From the NCBI RefSeq assembly GCF_027921745.1, contig NC_079239.1:1267501-1331500 (forward strand): a DNA stretch of 64,000 nt, read 5' to 3'. Shown here one piece after another: positions 10,513-20,390 of this stretch. The DNA comes from Schizosaccharomyces osmophilus (taxonomy: Eukaryota > Ascomycota > Schizosaccharomycetes > Schizosaccharomycetales > Schizosaccharomycetaceae). The position numbers and the translations under genes are program-made. The notes below the pieces were generated by a model that made no database searches, was not told where the DNA came from, and worked only from the letters and a program-made list of their open reading frames with translations. The number at the start of each line of letters is the position of its first letter. The stretch's first letter is position 1.

Positions 10513-11880
10513 TTAATCTTTACTTAGAGCTTTCGCAGTACCAACAGCGCCTTGTTTTTGCTGGTAAGAAGGCGTAGGGCCAGACTTTCGAACACTTTTC
10601 ACAACATCATCACTAGCGAAGCCAGGTAAACGGATATTCCAGTTTCTCTCCAAATGAAGTTGGACATCTTTCATATCCAGCGTATCAGACTTACGATGCT
10701 TTGCGAGACGACAAGCGAAATTTGTAACCGATTCCACAAATTCGTCAGCAATTTCAAGCAACAATTCTTCCACCTCAGGCTCCAAATGCTTCTCGGAATC
10801 AATTTGTTGCAATAAGTCGTTTAATTTTCTTTTCGACAAAAGGCGATTTCCATTGTCTAATTCGTAATGCGGAGCACGAGCAAGACCTGGGGTACTGAGA
10901 CCGACATTTCCAGAAGCATAGCCACCAGTTAGGGTTGCCCGTCCAGGAGGCATAGCAAATGGGACAGGAGACTTCGCATCAAGTTTCCCTAAATGATTAT
11001 TTGTCATAAAAGAAGAGTTTTGCATTTTGCTATCCATGCTCCCAGCCTGCTGAGGAGTGGAGGAGCCAGCGTCTGCACCTTCTACATTCAAAGTGTTCGC
11101 CACGTTTGAGTCAGTAACTGCTGTATTCCCCAGTGGATTATCAAATGGTGTCTTTTGTTGGTTCGCGTTTGGTTGAGACTGAGAGCGCTGCAACTGAGGA
11201 GTGCTTGTTGCACTTCTAGCATCAGCACCTAAAGCACTGTTTGGTGTAACAGAACCGCTATTGTTTACCGTTCCCGATAATTGGCGATTCGGTAGTTGCT
11301 GATTTTGTAATTGTTGAATAGAACGAATTCCGTTCGAAATAGCAGCCGTGTATTGAGCAATCTTTACAGTCAATTCAGATTCCTGTTTCACCAATGTTTC
11401 TCGAGTCGAAGAGTCAAGGTTCTCATTAGTTGTAAGCTCCTTCTTGATTCTTTCATGCGTTTCCTTCATCTCTGTCAAGTAATTTTGAGCAGTTTGAAGT
11501 TGCCTATGTCGAACAACTAGCATCGTTTGTTCTTGAGGACTCAACTGGTGTCGAGAACGAGGCGGGACGGCATTTGGTTCTGGGGTACGCTGTTGAAACG
11601 ATCCATTAGCTTGCAACTGTTGCAAGAGTTGCTGGTTTGGTAGTTGCCCCGATTGCGCATGTGCTTGAAGCTGACGGCGAATAGCTTGTGCTTGTAACAA
11701 ATACACTTGGCCTTGCGGTGTATTTAATCCCAAATTTTGTGCATTTTGTTGATAAATAGACATTGTATGTAATAAATTCGTAAGTTGATTTGCTCGTTGC
11801 TGATTCAAAGCTGCCTGATTTACAGGACCACTTGCTGGGCGTTGAACTGGCGTTCCTGGCCCAGAATGTTGTCCATTCAT
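10513..11880 (-). CDS. taf12: Taf12, TFIID/SAGA subunit with H2B-like histone fold
   Basis: 455 aa from an ATG at 11880 (MNGQHSGPGTPVQRPASG). The N-terminal two thirds are Gln/Asn/Ser-rich and disordered. Residues of about 350-425 form the histone fold: LLSKRKLNDLLQQID, then EPEVEELLLEIADEFVESV, then the DTLDMKDVQLHLERNWNI helix typical of TAF12. TAF12 pairs with Taf4 in TFIID and with Ada1 in SAGA, in the nucleus. The WNIRLPGF ending of the fold is characteristic of the family. No intron is needed. Taf12 and atm1 lie in tandem on the minus strand. Length and position next to rhp54 and atm1 agree with S. pombe. Confidence 0.93.
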   Translation of the reverse strand: MNGQHSGPGTPVQRPASGPVNQAALNQQRANQLTNLLHTMSIYQQNAQNLGLNTPQGQVYLLQAQAIRRQLQAHAQSGQLPNQQLLQQLQANGSFQQRTPEPNAVPPRSRHQLSPQEQTMLVVRHRQLQTAQNYLTEMKETHERIKKELTTNENLDSSTRETLVKQESELTVKIAQYTAAISNGIRSIQQLQNQQLPNRQLSGTVNNSGSVTPNSALGADARSATSTPQLQRSQSQPNANQQKTPFDNPLGNTAVTDSNVANTLNVEGADAGSSTPQQAGSMDSKMQNSSFMTNNHLGKLDAKSPVPFAMPPGRATLTGGYASGNVGLSTPGLARAPHYELDNGNRLLSKRKLNDLLQQIDSEKHLEPEVEELLLEIADEFVESVTNFACRLAKHRKSDTLDMKDVQLHLERNWNIRLPGFASDDVVKSVRKSGPTPSYQQKQGAVGTAKALSKD

Positions 11881-12234
11881 TTTATCAATTTAACAAACAA
11901 TAATAAGAAGTCGCCAACTTCTCTTTTTCAGTAAGGGGAGCGTTCACTGGCAATTCCAAAATTGGCAGTCGACAAGTTGAATATGCTATGCGTAGTAAGG
12001 CAGAGGTATAATTTCAACCAAACCAGTAAAAGAAAAAAGGAATTGATTTTACTGAAAATGAAAGGAAAAAAAGATTTTATTAGATTATTAAAGCCTACGA
12101 TTTCCAAAGTCAACTATATACTTAGATAATAGTACAAATTACATATGGACAATAAAACAAGATGGAAATGTAGAGTACATAACATGAGTAAAAGGCACGT
12201 TATATAAGAGTATTTCTAATGAATAGAAAATTTT
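11881..12234. other. Intergenic region between atm1 and taf12
   Basis: A 354-bp tandem spacer (atm1 3' end, taf12 promoter). No ORF with coding character and no recognised motif. Confidence 0.5.
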
Positions 12235-14334
12235 CTATTCCTTCTTGGTGAATGTTCCATCATCCACTATGCTCTCCTGTGAATGCCACATAGAGGCATA
12301 AACACCATTTAATTTTAATAGTTCTTCGTGAGTTCCTTGCTCAACCACCTGTCCGTCTTTAAGCACATATATAATGTCGCAATTTTTTATAGTCCTCAGT
12401 CGGTGAGCTATGAAGATACTTGTTTTTCTTGACTTTTGTATAAGTGAGTTTACATTCTGAAGGAGCTCTTTTTCAGTTGAGGTATCAAGAGCAGAGGTAG
12501 CTTCATCAAAAAATAGAATGTCTGGATTTTTTAACAATAATCGAGAAATAGCTAACCGCTGCTTTTCTCCTCCTGATATCATTAGACCTCGCTCACCAAC
12601 TTTTGTTTCATAACCGTCTGGAAAGGTTTCTATTATGTGATGGATCTGAGCTCGCTTTGCTGCTTGAATAATTTCTTCTTCCGAAGCTTTCGGGTTTCCA
12701 TAACCTATATTATACTTAATTGTATCATTGAATAAAGGCGTGTCTTGTGGAACTACCCCAATTGCATCCCTTAAGGATTTAATTGTAATTGAAGTTAATG
12801 GTTGCCCGTCAATCATAATTTTACCGGAATTGGCATCATAGAACCGAAATAAAAGCCGTAATAGTGTTGACTTTCCGCATCCACTGGGACCAACAAAAGC
12901 CACTTTGTTGCCAGCTGGGATATGAAATGAGCAGTCTTTCAAAATCGGACGATTAGGATTATATGCAAATGAAACGTTGTCAAATTGTAGGGAACCTCCC
13001 TTCATAGCCAAGTCTTTGGCGTTTGGGGCATCTTTCACCTGTATATTAATTTGCTTCAAGGAAAACAAGTGCTCCATGTCTGTGAAGGCCTGACGCATTT
13101 CACGGTAAACCGAACCTAAAAAGTTTAAGGGAATCGATAACTGGAATACTAACTGATTAATCATAACTAAATCACCAACGCTCAAGTTTGATGAGACAAT
13201 TCCTCGGCACCCCATCCACATCATCAAAGTAAGAGCAGTCGAAAATATAATTGCCTGCCCACTATTCAAAAATGCTAAGGATGAAGCAACACGGATATTT
13301 GCCTTTTCAAAAGTGGAAAGATGTTTGGAATACCGGTTCAATTCGTAGGGTTCATTGTTGAATGTCTTGACAGCTTCATAATTTATGAGGGATTCGATAG
13401 CGACAGCAGAAGCCTTGTTGTCAGCTGCATTCGCTTGACGTCGGAATGCTGTTCTCCATGAGGTTGTCTTGACCGTAAATAGAGAATACAAGGCGACTGT
13501 AGCTGCTGCAATACCAGCAAAAGAGACACCATATTTGTAAGTTAGGATAGAACTTACCATGCCAATTTCCAGAGTAATGGGGATGATATGTAGGACAAGC
13601 GAAGACAACACAAAGCTAATTCCTTTAGTTCCTCGATCCATGGCTCGAGTTAAGCTTCCTGTTTGTTTCGATAAATGAAAATTCATGTCCAAATTTAGCA
13701 AATGCTGGTAAACATTACTGGAAACACTTTTAATGGCACTTTGAGATACAGAAGCAAAGACACTATTTCTTAACTCTTGAAATACTGTTGCGAAAACCCT
13801 AGCCAGGCCATAACCTAATATTACGGCACCAACGGAGGTCCAGAGCGCACCCAACTCATGAACAACCGTTGTATTCATGGTGTCTATAATAGACTTAAAA
13901 TAAAATGGGACTTGGACATTGAACACTTTTGCGGCAACGAGAAGAAACAAGGCCGAGACTACTCGAATTTTAAGATTCAGCTTACCTTTGGGCCAGACAT
14001 ATTGAATCATATCTCTAATTATCACCCAGCTCGTCACATCGGTATCTTTCTTGTTTGACTCTGAATTTACATTTGGTACACCAGCAGGAAGCTTTTCATT
14101 TTTTTGCGATACATTCAAAGGTTGCTTTTGAGTTTCTACAGGTCCTGTAGGGTTTTGTGCTTTCCTAAGGCACGAAACAGTGGAAAACCTCAAAGTGGTA
14201 ATATTGCCCAGGATACCATATCTTGTCGGAGCTAGTAGATGCTTTGTAGGAAATGGGCCATTGCTGTATATCGTGCGTAGGGGGAGTTCATTAATAGATC
14301 GTGACAACGGTCTTGAAATAGCCGCGCGGAGCAT
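12235..14334 (-). CDS. atm1: Atm1, mitochondrial inner-membrane ABC exporter
   Basis: 699 aa, ATG at 14334. An Arg/Ser-rich presequence (MLRAAISRPLSRSINELPLR) indicates mitochondrial targeting. A six-helix ABC transmembrane domain follows at about residues 120-410. It includes NYEAVKTFNNEPYELNRY, a glutathione-site region typical of the Atm1/ABCB7 subfamily. The nucleotide-binding domain has Walker A GPSGCGKST (482-490), signature ISGGEKQR (586-593) and Walker B ILFFDEATSALD (606-617). Atm1 exports a glutathione-linked sulfur or Fe-S intermediate from the matrix for cytosolic Fe-S assembly and iron sensing. It is divergent from spc34 across 663 bp. The mitoferrin and BolA/Fra2 genes further along act in the same iron-sulfur network. 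Confidence 0.95.
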   Translation of the reverse strand: MLRAAISRPLSRSINELPLRTIYSNGPFPTKHLLAPTRYGILGNITTLRFSTVSCLRKAQNPTGPVETQKQPLNVSQKNEKLPAGVPNVNSESNKKDTDVTSWVIIRDMIQYVWPKGKLNLKIRVVSALFLLVAAKVFNVQVPFYFKSIIDTMNTTVVHELGALWTSVGAVILGYGLARVFATVFQELRNSVFASVSQSAIKSVSSNVYQHLLNLDMNFHLSKQTGSLTRAMDRGTKGISFVLSSLVLHIIPITLEIGMVSSILTYKYGVSFAGIAAATVALYSLFTVKTTSWRTAFRRQANAADNKASAVAIESLINYEAVKTFNNEPYELNRYSKHLSTFEKANIRVASSLAFLNSGQAIIFSTALTLMMWMGCRGIVSSNLSVGDLVMINQLVFQLSIPLNFLGSVYREMRQAFTDMEHLFSLKQINIQVKDAPNAKDLAMKGGSLQFDNVSFAYNPNRPILKDCSFHIPAGNKVAFVGPSGCGKSTLLRLLFRFYDANSGKIMIDGQPLTSITIKSLRDAIGVVPQDTPLFNDTIKYNIGYGNPKASEEEIIQAAKRAQIHHIIETFPDGYETKVGERGLMISGGEKQRLAISRLLLKNPDILFFDEATSALDTSTEKELLQNVNSLIQKSRKTSIFIAHRLRTIKNCDIIYVLKDGQVVEQGTHEELLKLNGVYASMWHSQESIVDDGTFTKKE

Positions 14335-14997
14335 TTTTGTAAGCCAGAATAGCTCTTTATAAATAGAAATAAATAAATATAGCTCAATTCCGTTTAGTGA
14401 ACTTTATATCCTTTCCTGGATGACTCTTAAACGGAAATGATCAAATGAATTTACAGAGTATGTGGGGGATAAAATAAAAAATTGAGCTTGCGTCCCTTCT
14501 TTTCTCCTTTTTGTTTATTTTATACAAAAATTCAATTCAGCTTGAAAAATTGAATATGAACTCGGTCTAGGAGAATCTTGTCATATAGGAGTGAAAATAA
14601 AAGCCAAGCTAGTTAGTATGCAGATGCTTATCCAAAAAAGTATTCAAGATGAAACTCCCGGTTAACTTTTGGAAGCTTACTTCTGCAAATAGATGTTAAG
14701 GAAAGAATTGATGAAGTGGTAGTAGTCCTAGTTCATAGACCACTTCGTGATTACGTTAGAAGATATATTATTTCTTAAGAAATTTCGTTTAATAAGGCTA
14801 CTACATTATTCATCAAAAGTTTGGGAACATTTATTTATATGTTACGAATTTTAGTCAAATAGAATTACCGAGTTTCGAGGGCCATTCGATTTACGCACTT
14901 TGGCTAAATTCTGTGCCTTACGGAGGAAACCGAAATTAATAAAAATTGTTCTTTTTTAAAGATAAAAGAATAAGATTTTGCACCAGAGGGAAAAGGG
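14335..14997. promoter_or_regulatory. Divergent promoter region of atm1 and spc34
   Basis: A 663-bp spacer between two gene starts. It includes a perfect 14-bp palindrome ATTTCTTAAGAAAT at 14770-14783. It also has GGATAA and AGATAA cores (near 14467 and 14960), but not the full ATCAGATAA form seen upstream of the mitoferrin gene. No ORF. Confidence 0.4.
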
Positions 14998-15501
14998 ATG
15001 GCAGAATTTATAAAGCATTTGAATTCCATAAGTGCGTCTTCTGAAAAACTTGTCGAAACTGAGCCGAAACCGGAAACAAGATTTACGGATGCACTGCTTC
15101 ACGCGAACTCAATTATAGATTTGATTCGAGACGCTGAGAAAGAAGAGTTGATTACGACAGAAGCGACATCTTTGCCAAAAGGGATTGAGGAAAAATACAA
15201 CTCGGAGAGCCCTGCAGACCACGTTGCCTGTATCGAGGAACTGTTGGATATTTGTCCTATGCAAGGTGGACGAGAATACTTGGAAGCCTTAGTCGAGAAA
15301 TACAACACTCATATGACCGCATTAGAAAACCTGGAGACAGCACTGGTAGAACAAAAAGAAAGATTACAATTGTTTGAGCAGAGGCAGAAAGATCAAGTTT
15401 CTGCGAGAGAAAACATCTTACAGCGCGAAAATTCTGAAATACAAAGACTTGAAAACGAAATTGACAAGGCAAAATTAGAGCTGGGGAAAAATTACCCTTA
15501 A
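14998..15501 (+). CDS. spc34: Spc34, DASH/Dam1 complex subunit
   Basis: 167 aa from an ATG at 14998 with no intron. The N-terminal half is helical and acidic, including RFTDALLHANSIIDLIRDAE (family block) and CPMQGGREYLEALVEKY. The C-terminal 60 residues form a continuous coiled coil (ENLETALVEQKERLQLFEQR onward). DASH/Dam1 rings couple kinetochores to microtubule plus ends. In fission yeast it is important but not essential for bi-orientation. Length, the RFTDALLHA motif and synteny beside atm1 support the call. Alternative coiled-coil proteins are possible, but position makes them unlikely. Confidence 0.85.
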   Translation: MAEFIKHLNSISASSEKLVETEPKPETRFTDALLHANSIIDLIRDAEKEELITTEATSLPKGIEEKYNSESPADHVACIEELLDICPMQGGREYLEALVEKYNTHMTALENLETALVEQKERLQLFEQRQKDQVSARENILQRENSEIQRLENEIDKAKLELGKNYP

Positions 15502-15590
15502 GCTTTGAACGCTTTTTTTTCTACAAAGTATTATTTTGTATAAACGACAAAGTACGAAGCTTTATAGTCAAATTAAAAAAAAAAAAAAAA

Positions 15591-16022
15591 ATGAAAGACG
15601 ATGAATTTCCTGATGAAAGTCAGAACATCTGCCCAGAGTTCTCAGACTCCTTTCAAGAGGAAAAGCTGCTTCCATTACATATGCATCCAGATTTTCGATC
15701 AAGAGAGGTACACGAAGCTTCCATGATACAATCGAAAGCAGATCCGAGTTTAGGTTTCAGCCAACGAAACAGCATCCGGAAAAGGGAGAGAAAGCCTTCC
15801 TACTTCGATGTTGACTTGTTTAAAACTCAGTTAAAAAGCACGATTTCTCAATCTTCACGACATAAAGGAATGAATTCTACGAAACGGGCAATTACTGAAC
15901 TGAACGAATTTGAAAAAAAGGACGCCATAACAAGCAGGAAGCGAAGACGCTTTGATATGGAAAAAATCCTTCAAAGCTATCAAACCGAGACGTCTACGGG
16001 AAGGGCCAAGAAGAAATCATGA
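15591..16022 (+). CDS. Basic orphan protein (143 aa), probably nuclear
   Basis: I do not recognise this protein. The ATG at 15591 follows directly on a run of about 17 A residues. The product has an acidic N-terminus (MKDDEFPDESQNICPEF) and a strongly basic remainder. Clusters such as IRKRERKPSYFDVDLF and SRKRRRFDM look like nuclear localisation signals, and the tail ends in RAKKKS. RERKPSYFDVDLFKTQLKS is a plausible short conserved motif. It lies in tandem 89 bp after spc34 and before the mug63 orthologue, a place where S. pombe also has a small gene as far as I remember. Function is unknown. Confidence 0.65.
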   Translation: MKDDEFPDESQNICPEFSDSFQEEKLLPLHMHPDFRSREVHEASMIQSKADPSLGFSQRNSIRKRERKPSYFDVDLFKTQLKSTISQSSRHKGMNSTKRAITELNEFEKKDAITSRKRRRFDMEKILQSYQTETSTGRAKKKS

Positions 16023-16550
16023 CATATGTTATTTCAATGATTTTTGAAGAGCATCATCTTACCAATAGAAATTACTTTTTTTACATGAGTAACAAAGATT
16101 TCGGTGAATGTTATTTTGCATTATTTTACGATGGTAAAAGCAACAGAAACACTAGAAAGGTAATATATGCAAATGAACGTACTTTCTGAGATTTTGGCAA
16201 ATCAGCACAAGGGCTCTTAAATTCTTTGTTTGTTTATTTTTCTTTGGGACCGTGTGTGCCATTGGTGATGTCCAGAAAAGAGATCATTGCTTCTCAGAGA
16301 ATCGACCATTTGAAAGACAGAATCATCCGGAAGAGACGAATAAACAAATAATGTTTTGTTGGAAACCCTATTTTTAGTTTACTTCGTTCCTGAGAAAACC
16401 AGTGCAGTTATGTCAAACATGTGTTACTTGAGTTTTGTTTACATTCTGGGTGCCGGAATTAATATAAAAGGCAAAGCTATTCCAACCATTTTTCCCGGTT
16501 CATACTCTTATAACCTAAAGGAAAACCAAATTTCCATACCTTCATAAAAA
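16023..16550. other. Intergenic region upstream of mug63
   Basis: 528-bp tandem spacer. A plus-strand frame (16356-16547) ending just before mug63 looks like chance. No recognised element. Confidence 0.5.
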
Positions 16551-17120
16551 ATGTCACAGCCTACTCGTGTGTTAACCGCTGATGATGGTTTAATTGACGA
16601 GAAGCTTGCTCAGGGCATTGCCCAGTACTTACCTCCTAGGTGTGCTGCTGCCGAAGTATGGAAAAGGCTATATTCCCTTCAGCATGACGGAGCATCTCTT
16701 CATACTATGTATCAAAATTGTATGAAACAGAAGGAAGAATCCGGAAACCCTAAGGGTGCTTGCCTTTTGGTTATAAAGGATGTGCATGATAACGTCTTTG
16801 GAGCCTTTATAGATGAGTACTTATGTCCACGTCCTCATTATGTTGGCTCCAATGAATCCTTTCTATGGAAATGCTATTCTGACAATAACAGACTCCGTGC
16901 GTTTCCGTGTGTTGGAGATTCAAACTTTGTAATCTATTGCACGAGAAGTTTTATTGCCTTAGGAGGAGGAAATGGTCGTTACAGCCTCTGGATAAATGGA
17001 ACTATGGAATATGGCTACTCGGAAAAGACACCTGCTTTTAACAACTCTCCCTTGAGTCATCGCAGTTGCCAAAATCAAAGAATCTGGATTGTGGATGTCG
17101 AACTCTGGTGTTTGGAATAA
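16551..17120 (+). CDS. mug63: TLDc-domain protein, Mug63 orthologue (Oxr1 family)
   Basis: 189 aa from an ATG at 16551; practically the whole protein is a TLDc domain. Diagnostic pieces are the N-terminal LPPRCAAAEVWKRLYSLQHDGASLHTMY, the VFGAFIDEYLCP strand, ESFLWKCYSD, and FIALGGGNGRYSLWINGTM followed by the C-terminal IWIVDVELWCL. This is the minimal Oxr1-like form. Such proteins are linked to oxidative-stress tolerance and bind the V-ATPase to promote its disassembly or inhibition. The S. pombe orthologue was named for meiotic upregulation. Single exon. Tandem with tif225 downstream. Confidence 0.9.
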   Translation: MSQPTRVLTADDGLIDEKLAQGIAQYLPPRCAAAEVWKRLYSLQHDGASLHTMYQNCMKQKEESGNPKGACLLVIKDVHDNVFGAFIDEYLCPRPHYVGSNESFLWKCYSDNNRLRAFPCVGDSNFVIYCTRSFIALGGGNGRYSLWINGTMEYGYSEKTPAFNNSPLSHRSCQNQRIWIVDVELWCLE

Positions 17121-17780
17121 ATCTACTTTTCTTTTGTGTTTTACCGTCGTGCGTATTTCTAAAACTATACCTGAAGGTGAATTAGTATCTGACACTGGTG
17201 AAGGAAATAAATTAAGCATAACCTTGTGACATAGAAATTCTTTTACTACGTGAAAGCCTTTTTCTAATATGTTTTTTCTCTGATGGGTACTCTTTGATCA
17301 ACAGGAATAGCTTCCTCTTTTTTTTTTATTTGAAGCTTTACAGAGCTTTACAAAGGGAGGCTATAGTTTTTAGAGTTCTGTGGATTCCTATGAAGTTGTT
17401 GATTTTTTGATTTACGTTGTCTGCTATATTTCTTTTGGTTTTTCTTTTTTTTTTGTTGGGAATTCGCACAATTCTTCCAGAAATAGTTATGATAATTTGC
17501 ATATATTTCTATATTCGTCGTAAAGAAAGGTATTTTCAGGACTGTAGCAAAACAACTTTTGTACTTGTAATTGTCTCCTCTTCACGCATCCGAGTATTGG
17601 CCAGTAGAAGAAGAGGATACAAGTTCTATTTCACATACAATTCTTTTTTAATAAGACAAGGATTATGTACCCTTTTATTCAAACATTCTCGTTTGTTTAC
17701 TATATAGTGATGCAGAATGTAGTTTCTTAAAGAAAGGGAACTAGTAAAAGAAGCCTGGCTAAAACCAAAATTTAGTCAAA
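17121..17780. other. Intergenic region upstream of tif225
   Basis: 660-bp spacer, T-rich. A long open frame (17417-17707) lacks an ATG start and is Phe/Ile-rich, as expected from T-tracts. No recognised motif. Confidence 0.5.
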
Positions 17781-19958
17781 ATGGCTCCGTCTTCGAAAGG
17801 ACTTAATGGCAAGTTAGAAAAGCCGAAAAGTGCTTTACAAGGTACGTTTAGATCTGTTTTCTTTGTCAAATCACTGACCGTCAGCAATTGTATTGTCGGA
17901 TTCTTACAACTATCGGTTTCGTCCTTTAACATTGGATAAGCCAAGAGTAAGTGAAAGTACAACATAATTAGTAGCTTACATGTTTAGTGTCTTCTTCCTT
18001 TGGCAAATACCCCATTAATTGAATACACGTTTGAGTTTTTAGCCCTGGCCGGTGTACAAGAAGTTTATGTTTTTTGTTGCGCTCACGCCGATCAGATTCG
18101 TACTTATATTGAGTATGTACTTGTCTGTGGATAATGTTTTTGCTAACAATTTAGAAATTCCAAGTGGAACTTGGCTTCCTCTCCGTTTAGCGTTCACACG
18201 ATTGTCTCTCGGGAATCCCTCTCAGTCGGTGATGCTCTTCGAGAGTTAGACTCCAAACAATTAATTACTTCTGACTTCATCCTGGTTTCGGGTGATGTAG
18301 TTTCCAATGTGCCTCTAAAAGAAGTTTTGGAAGAGCATCGAGCAAGAAGGGAAGTAGACAAAAATGCAATTATGACAATGGTTGTTCGTGAAGCTAGTCC
18401 CCACCATCGTACTAGAGCAAGTACAGAAAGTTCTGTTTTTGTTATTGATAAGAAGACAAGTCAATGTGTGCACTACCAAGCTAATGAGCGTGGAAAACAT
18501 TATGTATCAATGGACCCGGAGATTTTTAACGAGCATGAAGAGCTTGAAATTCGAAATGATTTAATTGACTGTCAGATTGACATTTGTTCCAACGACGTTC
18601 CTGCTCTTTTCACGGAAAATTTTGATTACCAAGACATTCGAAAAGATTTTGTTTATGGCGTTTTGACTTCTGATTTGCTCGGTAAAAGTATTCATTGTCA
18701 TGTTGCCAAAGAAAATTATGCTGCTCGTGTTCGCAGTTTACAAACTTACGATGCTATAAGTAAAGACGTTATTTCTCGATGGGTGTATCCCTTTGTTCCT
18801 GACAGCAATCTATTAAATCAAAGTTTTACATATCAACGGTATCAAATCTATAAAGAGGATGATGTTGTTTTGGCCCGCTCTTGTGAAATTAAAGCTTGTA
18901 CACTCATTGGCGCCTTTACCAAGGTTGGTGATGCGTCAATCGTTGCTAATACAGTGATCGGAAGAAACTGCATAATTGGAAACAATTGTAACATTGATGG
19001 CGCTTTCCTTTGGGAAAATGTTAAGATTGGCGATGAGTGCAAAATTGGAAAAGCTATTATTGCAAATGATGCACAGATTGGTCATAAATGTACTATAGAA
19101 GATGGAGCTATTATTTCTTCCGGAGTTATCATTGGTGACAATGTCAATGTTACTGAAAACTTGCGTTTAACACCTCATGAAAGCCACTCGCAGGGAATAC
19201 CTAATGACCCTGCTTTGGTAGGAGATCGCGGTTTGGGTCAAGAATATCATGCTGAAGCCGAATCCGAAGACGAAGAGGAGCTTATGGAGGCTTCTGGTCT
19301 CATACATCGCGTTGAAGATCTTAATCTCTCTGACTCCGAAATCTCAGAACTTTCCTCTTCCTCCGAGGAAGATATGGATTTCGTTCCTTTTTCTGCCAGA
19401 CGTGATTCGGCGAATACCATAAACTCTGATGATTTTGATGAGGGCGACTTCAATAAAGAAGCTCAGCAAAGTATCGAGCGTGCCTTTGAAGAAAACCATT
19501 CTATTGAAATTGCCGCACTAGAATTGAATACACTTAGAATGGCTATGAATGCCAATTACCATGAAGTTCGTTCAGCTATTATTCTTGCGATCCTGAAACG
19601 TATTTCCTTTGTTGATGCACCTCCTAAGGAAGCTATTTCTAAGGTTATGGCTCGCTGGGGTCCTCTACTTTTGAAACTTACGTTTAACCATGATGAACAA
19701 GTTGATAATCTTTTCACTCTTCAAAAGTATTGTATTCGTTTGACCATGGAAAAACAATTTTTGCAATTGTTGGGTTTTCTCTATCAACTTGAAATTGCGG
19801 AAGACGACGCTGTCTTGGACTGGTATAATGATTCACGATCAGCCGAAGGTGACATTGCAGTTTTGAGAAACACCTACGGCAAACAATTTGTCGACTGGCT
19901 CAATACCGCTGAGAGTGAAAGTGAAGAGGAGGAAGACGATGAAGAAGATGATGAATAA
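17781..19958 (+). CDS. tif225: eIF2B epsilon (Tif225), catalytic guanine-exchange subunit
   Basis: Four exons: 17781-17841, 17885-17946, 17988-18112 and 18155-19958, giving 683 aa. The introns are 41-43 bp with CTGAC, CTTAC and GCTAAC branch signals; each junction restores the family sequence. Exon 2 codes [22 protein letters not shown] and exon 3 [20 protein letters not shown], the nucleotidyl-transferase-like N-terminal domain. Residues of about 330-420 are hexapeptide repeats of a left-handed beta helix ([22 protein letters not shown]). After an acidic linker comes the C-terminal W2/HEAT domain that carries exchange activity, ending in a long Glu/Asp tail. eIF2B recharges eIF2 with GTP and is the target of eIF2-alpha phosphorylation. 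It is convergent with prr1. Confidence 0.95.
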
Positions 19959-20390
19959 CCTATACGTATTTTGGAAAAAATCACACTTTGACGTTACTTA
20001 AAAAAAGGGTTATGGTTTTGTTATAAAAGAATCAAGTTGGAGTATATGGAATTTGGGAGTGAAATATCAGTTTAGATTGGCATGAATACACAAATAATAG
20101 CAGATTTATATTGTATATTTAGTTTTACATGCACAATAAATACTAGGAATGCAAAAACATACTGAAATATCAAAAATTGATACATATACCAATAGAATAA
20201 TTGTATTAAACCCGTAATTTTTTGGCTTTTTTTTTTTTTTTAAAGAAAAACATAAAGAATTCTGACCATATTCAGCAAAATAAACTTATACTACAAGTCA
20301 TAACCAGACAAGATTACCGTAAAAAATTAATGAAGCAAAAGACCTGTCGTACATATTAATATATGTATATATACCTACGGCACCCATTGA
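19959..20390. other. Convergent intergenic region between tif225 and prr1
   Basis: 432 bp of AT-rich DNA between two 3' ends, with a 15-nt T-run near 20230. Nothing else recognised. Confidence 0.5.

Noticed and set aside
17417-17707. 96-codon open frame upstream of tif225
   Set aside because: No ATG at its start, T-rich composition, and it lies in the promoter spacer.
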